From NCBI GenBank assembly GCA_001017865.1, contig LATQ01000558.1:1-10055 (forward strand): a stretch of 10,055 bases of DNA. The letters run 5' to 3'. The notes under the pieces are model-generated. The model had not been told where the DNA came from, did not search any database, and saw only the letters and a program-made list of their open reading frames with translations. The position numbers were made by a program, and so were the translations under genes. Origin of the DNA: Rhodococcus sp. IITR03. GTDB taxonomy: Bacteria; Actinomycetota; Actinomycetes; Mycobacteriales; Mycobacteriaceae. Shown in pieces: positions 7,276-10,055 of this stretch (its first letter is position 1; each line of letters opens with the position of its first letter).

Positions 7276-8074
7276 CAGACGGCCACCGGCGCTTGATCGC
7301 CGGGTGGTGCCGGTAACCGACGACCTCGACGTCCTCGTAGCGGTAGTCGAAGATCGAGTCGCGCGGGTGCAGCTTCAGCGTCGGGTAGGGATACGGATCG
7401 CGGGTGAGCTGCTCGGTGACCTGCTCGATGTGGTTCGAGTAGATGTGGCAGTCGCCGCCGGTCCAGATGAACTCTCCCGGCTCGAGTCCGGTCTGCTGCG
7501 CGACCATGTGGGTGAGCAGCGCGTAGCTGGCGATGTTGAACGGCACGCCGAGGAACATGTCGGCGCTGCGCTGGTAGAGCTGGCAGCTGAGCTTGCCGTC
7601 GGCCACGTAGAACTGGAAGAAGGCGTGGCACGGCATGAGCGCCATCCTGTCGAGCTCGGCCACGTTCCACGCCGAGACGAGGATGCGCCGCGAGTCGGGA
7701 TTGTTGCGCAGGGTCTCGATCACCTGGCCGATCTGGTCGATGTGCTGCCCGTCGGGGGTCGGCCACGAGCGCCACTGCACGCCGTAGACCGGGCCGAGAT
7801 CACCGTCGGGTGCGGCCCACTCGTCCCAGATCGTCACGCCGTGCTCCTGCAGCCACTTGACGTTGGAGTCGCCGCGCAGGAACCACAGCAGCTCGTAGAC
7901 GATGGACTTCAGGTGCACCTTCTTCGTGGTGATCAACGGGAAGCCCTCGGACAGATCGAAGCGCATCTGGTGGCCGAACAGGCTCCGCGTGCCGGTTCCG
8001 GTACGGTCGGCCTTCTCCGCGCCGGTCTCGAGGATCAGGCGCAGCAGGTCTTCGTAGGGCGTCGACACAGTCAC
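7275..8074 (-). CDS. thyA: Thymidylate synthase (one frameshift near the end)
   Basis: Thymidylate synthase methylates dUMP to dTMP using methylene-tetrahydrofolate and makes dihydrofolate, which the overlapping dfrA product recycles. The reconstructed protein is about 266 aa, a standard ThyA length. Visible motifs are [12 protein letters not shown] at the N-terminus, the catalytic [11 protein letters not shown] with nucleophile Cys at residue 149, [30 protein letters not shown] for dUMP binding, and the C-terminal HHPAIKAPVAV. The last six residues need one extra base near 7292 (AAGCG should read AAGGCG); otherwise the frame runs through the start of dfrA as a false extension. The GTG start at 8074 is supported by TAGACT 6 nt upstream; a second GTG at 8068 is possible. 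It is divergent from the Fpg-type gene. Identity is very secure. Confidence 0.97.
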
Positions 8075-8080
8075 GAGCGC

Positions 8081-8086
8081 AGTCTA
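8081..8086 (-). promoter_or_regulatory. Predicted thyA -10 box
   Basis: TAGACT on the minus strand fits TANNNT and lies 6 nt before the GTG at 8074, suggesting a leaderless thyA-dfrA transcript. The -35 position shows no clear match. Confidence 0.45.
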
Positions 8087-8135
8087 TCGGTGACGTGATG
8101 GTGTCCGTCGCCACCCGCGAACGGCCCGGCGACCG

Positions 8136-8141
8136 TAGCCT
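8136..8141 (+). promoter_or_regulatory. Predicted -10 box of the fpg-like gene
   Basis: TAGCCT fits TANNNT and lies 6 nt before the ATG at 8148, which suggests a leaderless transcript divergent from thyA. No clear -35 is seen. Confidence 0.4.
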
Positions 8142-8147
8142 GTTCCC

Positions 8148-9013
8148 ATGCCCGAGCTCCCCGAGGTGGAAGCACTTGCGGTGTTCCTGCGCGAGCACGC
8201 GGTCGGCAGCGTCGTCGGACGCATCGACGTCGCGGCGCTGAGCGTGCTGCAGACGGCCGACCCGCCGATCACGGCGCTGCAGGGACGCGACATCACCGGA
8301 GCGGCGCGCTTCGGCAAGTTCCTCGCGATCGACTGCTCGGGGCTGCACCTGATCACGCACCTGTCCCGCGGCGGCTGGTTGCGCGGCTCGACGAACCGTC
8401 GCACACTCCCCCGAAACTCGGTCGCGGTCCGCTCGCCCTCCGCGTGCACCTGTTCGCCCCCGACGCGACGACACCGGCCTTCGATCTCACCGAGGCCGGC
8501 ACGAAGAAGCGCCTCGCGGTCTGGGTCGTCGACGATCCGCAGCAGGTGCCCGGCATCGCCCGCCTCGGCCCCGACGCGCTCGCCCTCACCCGCGACGAGT
8601 TCGCCGAGCTCCTGACCGACAGCACCTCACGCCTCAAGACGCTGCTCACCGATCAGAAGGTTCTCGCGGGCATCGGCAACGCCTACTCCGACGAGATCCT
8701 GCACGTCGCTCAGCAGTCGCCGTTCGCGACCGCCGGAAAGCTCACCGACGACGAGGTGACGGCCCTGTACGGGGCGATGCGGTCGGTTCTCACCGATGCC
8801 GTCACGCGCTCGGTCGGGCAGGACGCGGCGCGCCTCAAGGGCGAGAAACGGTCGGGGCTGCGCGTGCACGGACGCACCGGTGAGCCGTGCCCGGTGTGCG
8901 GCGACACCGTCCGCGAGGTCTCCTACACCGATCGTTCGTTCCAGTACTGCCCGACCTGCCAGACCGGAGGGAAGGTCCTCGCCGACCGGCGGATGTCCCG
9001 CCTGCTGAAGTAG
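8148..9013 (+). CDS. Fpg/Nei-family DNA glycosylase/AP lyase (one frameshift)
   Basis: This is a base-excision-repair enzyme that removes oxidised bases and nicks the strand. It begins PELPEVE after the initiator Met, giving the catalytic N-terminal Pro and Glu of the family. GAARFGKFLAI carries the conserved lysine of the N-terminal domain. QKVLAGIGNAYSDEILHVAQQSP is the helix-two-turn-helix region. The C-terminus has a complete zinc finger, CPVCG then YCPTCQ, with the DNA-contacting Arg of TDRSFQY. Adding one G near 8390 restores GWLRGSDEPSHTPPKLGRG and a protein of about 288 aa, the normal length. It is divergent from thyA and is followed after 1 nt by a membrane protein gene. Whether it prefers oxidised purines (Fpg) or pyrimidines (Nei) cannot be decided here, so no symbol is given. 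Confidence 0.93.
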
Positions 9014-9014
9014 C

Positions 9015-10055
9015 GTGCGCGCCGTGCAGGCCCGTTCCCGTCTCCGCGAAGAAGTCCGCACCCTCGCACCGGGTTACTTCGCCTTCGTCATGGCCGGCGG
9101 CATCGTCTCCACCGGACTCCACCTCCGCGGTTTCCACCTCGGATCAGCTGTGCTGCTGATCGTGTCCGCGATCGGATACGCGACGCTGGTGGCCCTGTCG
9201 GTGTGGCGGTTCTTCGCGTTCCGCGACGAAGTCCGCGCCGATCTCGCCGATTCCGGACGGGCGTTCGGCTTCTTCACCTTCGTTGCCGGCAGCAACGTGC
9301 TCGGCGTACGCCTGATGATGGACGGTCGGCATTCCACCGCGGCCGTACTGCTCGTGGGCGCGGCGGCGACGTGGCTGGTGCTCGGATATGTCGTCCCGTG
9401 GACCGCCGTGCTCGGCACGGCGGAGCGTCCCGTCCTCGCGAAGGCGAACGGAACGTGGTTCATCTGGGTCGTCGCCAGCGAGTCGGTGGCCATCGCCGCG
9501 GCCACGCTCCAACCGGTCTACCGCGAACTGGACCGGCTCCTCGCCGCCGTCGCGGTGTTCACCTGGGGTGTGGGGCTGTTCCTGTACGCGGCGGCGGGCA
9601 TCTTCGTCGCGGCGCGGATGCTGCAGTACCCGTTGCGACCCACCGACCTGACCGCCCCGTACTGGGTGTCGATGGGAGCGTGCTCGATCACCGTCGTGGC
9701 GGGTTCACGGATCGTCGAGATGGACGACGCCCGATGGTCGACGCGACCCGCGGTCTGATCGCGGGCCTCGCCGTCGTCATCTGGCCTTCGCGACGTGGCT
9801 GCTGCCGCCGCTCGTCGCGGCCGGCTGGTGGCGTCACCGCGTCCACCGGGTTCCGCTGACCTACGACTCGTCACTGTGGTCGATCGTCTTCCCGCTCGGC
9901 ATGTACGCGGTCGCGGGGATGTATCTGGGTCGCGCCGACGATCTGCCGCTGGTCGGAGCGATCGGCGCCGCCGAGTTGTGGGTCGCGGTGGCGGCCTGGG
10001 CCGTGGTGTTCGCCGCGATGCTGCACCGCATGTGGGTCCGGCTCATGCGGCCGGT
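9015..10055 (+). CDS. SLAC1/TehA (TDT) family anion channel or transporter, partial at window end, two frameshifts
   Basis: This integral membrane protein belongs to the tellurite-resistance/dicarboxylate transporter (TDT) and SLAC1 anion-channel family. Adding one base at 9730-9732 and one at 9783-9784 gives a continuous chain of about 347 aa up to the window edge, with ten predicted hydrophobic segments. Family-typical stretches are LAPGYFAFVMAGGIVSTGL (segment 1), FFTFVAGSNVLG, NGTWFIWVVASESVAI (segment 5), APYWVSMGACSITVVAG (segment 7), GLIAGLAVVIWAFATW and LWSIVFPLGMYAVAGMYLG (segment 9). The substrate could be malate, chloride, nitrate or sulfite; sequence does not say. The GTG at 9015 is 1 nt after the DNA glycosylase stop, and no strong ribosome site is seen, so translation is probably coupled. 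The functional link with DNA repair is likely just shared transcription. The end lies outside the window. Confidence 0.88.

Noticed and set aside
6998..7300. A C-terminal extension of thymidylate synthase overlapping dfrA.
   Set aside because: One missing base near 7292 explains it; the corrected end APVAV with a stop overlapping the dfrA start is the standard ThyA terminus.
9015..10055. A tellurite-resistance function by name for the membrane protein.
   Set aside because: The family covers transporters and channels for several anions; no other tellurite gene is present, so a specific substrate is not supported.

Overview
The window is high-GC actinobacterial DNA. Gene content and protein style fit a mycolic-acid-containing actinobacterium (order Mycobacteriales), most likely Rhodococcus or a close relative. 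The pointers are a mycobacterial-type Pgi C-terminus, an overlapping thyA-dfrA pair, a WS/DGAT-like acyltransferase, and many -10 boxes placed 6-7 nt before a start codon (leaderless style). The genus is inferred.

Layout. Positions 2-342 (+) hold the 3' end of pgi, closed by a perfect 8-bp hairpin shared with the convergent apbE-like gene. Positions 362-3506 (-) hold three co-directional genes: a TetR-family regulator, an AidB-type acyl-CoA dehydrogenase starting 4 nt after it, and a divergent ApbE-like flavin transferase. A 60-bp divergent control region (3507-3565) carries a palindrome that covers the predicted tetR -10 box. Positions 3566-4790 (+) hold a WS/DGAT/PapA-like acyltransferase, followed by a type-B carboxylesterase (4846-6370, +) with a second palindrome in its promoter. 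Three tandem copies of a 26-bp repeat (6362-6439) lie between the convergent esterase and cupin genes and contain the stop codons of both. Positions 6429-8074 (-) carry thyA and dfrA (stop and start overlap) and then a small cupin. Positions 8148-10055 (+) carry an Fpg/Nei DNA glycosylase and, 1 nt later, a SLAC1/TehA-type membrane protein that runs off the window.

Genes that plausibly act together. ThyA and DfrA form the thymidylate/tetrahydrofolate cycle. The TetR protein probably represses itself and the aidB-like gene, and possibly the divergent acyltransferase. The acyl-CoA dehydrogenase, acyltransferase and esterase suggest acyl or ester metabolism, but nothing links them to one pathway.

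Sequence quality. Nine of the eleven genes change reading frame, at about 15 places in all. Each break is repaired by adding or removing one base, usually in a short run of identical bases, and each repair restores a continuous family-like protein. This looks like uncorrected sequencing indels rather than decay. Gene spans below are the reconstructed ones. I see no mobile element, CRISPR array, RNA gene or convincing new multi-gene system. No gene-free stretch exceeds 100 bases.
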